Below are positions 63,262-64,000 of a stretch of 64,000 nt of DNA, in pieces. The notes beneath the pieces are model-generated. The model saw only the letters and a program-made list of their open reading frames with translations. It did no database searches and was not told the origin of the DNA. The stretch is from Pyrinomonadaceae bacterium (lineage in GTDB: Bacteria > Acidobacteriota > Blastocatellia > Pyrinomonadales > Pyrinomonadaceae), in the NCBI GenBank assembly GCA_019694395.1, contig JAIBCC010000015.1, forward strand, positions 62,001-126,000. The letters run 5' to 3'. Position 1 is the first letter of the stretch. Every line of letters starts with the position of its first letter. The position numbers and the translations under genes were made by a program.

Positions 63262-63509
63262 ATTGGGGATAAAGTTCAAAATAAATAAATTAGGTAAAGC
63301 AATTAATTCTAAATTCAAATTTCGTGCCATAGAATGTCCAACCTAAATCTTTATTTTTCAGTATTTTCTAAATGCTAATCGCTAAAGAATCCGCTATTTT
63401 GACATTTTTTAGGATTTATCATTAACAGAAATTGTTAAAAGCAAAGAGTTATTTCAAATTTCAAGTAATTTAATTTGCAAAATTCATCAGCAAATTGAAC
63501 AATTTAACT
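63262..63509. other. Intergenic region without recognised features
   Basis: AT-rich spacer between the broken pilin gene and the divergent membrane protein gene. It must contain promoters for both, but I see no conserved motif, repeat or RNA in it. Confidence 0.5.
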
Positions 63510-64000
63510 GTGAGTGAAAAAAACAATAAAGCTGTGCTGAATTATTTGTTTTTACCGTTGATCTTTTTGACGGTTTCCTTACTTGGTGGTTTACGCTTAA
63601 GTATTGAGAACAATGCTTTTCTTTTTCTCAAACCCGCTTTGGTTTGTTTGATCTTTGCCACAATTTTATTGATTTTGTTCTTTCGCGGAGGTTTGATTCA
63701 GCTTTCTGGTTGGTTTTCCGAAGATTTTCCGGTTCTCAAAAATATTGCCAACGGAACTGTTTTGCTAACTCTTTTCGCTGCTTCCATTCAGGTTTTCAAT
63801 GCGCTTTTGCCGGAAAAAGGTTTACCGTTCTGGATAATCGGATTCTTCTTTTTTTGGACACTTTGGAACAATCTTTTTATTGATTTTCATCCGCGAAGAC
63901 TTTTGCAGAGTTTAGGCAGTCTGTTCGGATTAGCTTTTGTAGTGAAATATTTGGTTTTGGCAAATTTGGTTACAACCGGCGAATCAACCTGGACGCAAAA
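63510..64000 (+). CDS. Polytopic inner-membrane protein (3' end outside window)
   Basis: An open frame from GTG 63510 (a TTG at 63495 is possible) to the window end, at least 163 residues. It starts with a short polar stretch (MSEKNNKAVLNY), then hydrophobic helices LFLPLIFLTVSLLGG, ALVCLIFATILLILFF, GTVLLTLFAASIQVFNALL, LPFWIIGFFFFWTLW and SLFGLAFVVKYLVLANLV. The visible part suggests four to six membrane spans. The family is not recognised from this fragment. Confidence 0.75.
   Translation, partial: MSEKNNKAVLNYLFLPLIFLTVSLLGGLRLSIENNAFLFLKPALVCLIFATILLILFFRGGLIQLSGWFSEDFPVLKNIANGTVLLTLFAASIQVFNALLPEKGLPFWIIGFFFFWTLWNNLFIDFHPRRLLQSLGSLFGLAFVVKYLVLANLVTTGESTWTQ

Overview
The window is AT-rich bacterial chromosome, most likely Acidobacteriota and probably class Blastocatellia. 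The support is a combination of family content: an ECF sigma factor next to a Ser/Thr kinase with a C-terminal TPR region, many exported TPR proteins, a large Oar-like TonB receptor with an N-terminal carboxypeptidase-regulatory domain, a propeller/Y_Y_Y histidine kinase, DUF4920, and tandem type IV pilin-like genes. No single marker proves the taxonomy. I saw no rRNA, tRNA, CRISPR array, transposase or phage gene.

Layout. 1-2891: a sensor histidine kinase running off the left edge. 3002-8375: an SDR oxidoreductase, small exported proteins, a methyltransferase-like protein and a penicillin-acylase-family hydrolase. 8474-19523: a TPR cluster around an ECF sigma factor and a kinase-TPR protein. 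Five promoters in or beside this cluster share the motif TTGARCC-N12-WWTTTTGCGATT, which I propose is the local ECF (or co-regulated) promoter. 19586-22964: a transporter, acyltransferase and Rieske oxygenase operon. 22965-25247: intergenic palindromes, a protease-like protein lacking its histidine, and an RraB-like protein. 25405-27363: lysyl-tRNA synthetase. 28259-41652: the repair translocase Mfd, split into two separate genes by about 9.9 kb. The inserted DNA carries a Tat-exported glycosidase, a sialidase, a Baeyer-Villiger-type monooxygenase and a GH92 mannosidase, and its left edge is a large inverted repeat. 41738-45747: a Ser/Thr kinase with no ATG/GTG/TTG start, an SUMF1-domain protein and a Pro/Thr-rich protein; the last two share a roughly 60-residue repeated module. 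45774-57363: mostly leftward envelope and housekeeping genes (parvulin chaperone, DusB, DUF4920, amidohydrolase, a TonB_C-like protein, a SUKH-like protein and a possible caspase-fold protein). 58055-60934: an Oar-like TonB receptor. 61078-63261: three pilin-like genes, the third broken. 63510-end: a partial membrane protein.

Two genome-scale signals stand out. First, heptanucleotide tandem repeats sit in frame inside five unrelated genes (kinase, acyltransferase, LysRS, glycosidase, Mfd C-half). Second, four in-frame TAA codons interrupt otherwise continuous paralogs (two TPR genes, one of them twice, and one pilin). Most encoded proteins carry signal peptides, so the region is dominated by envelope, glycan-foraging and signalling functions.
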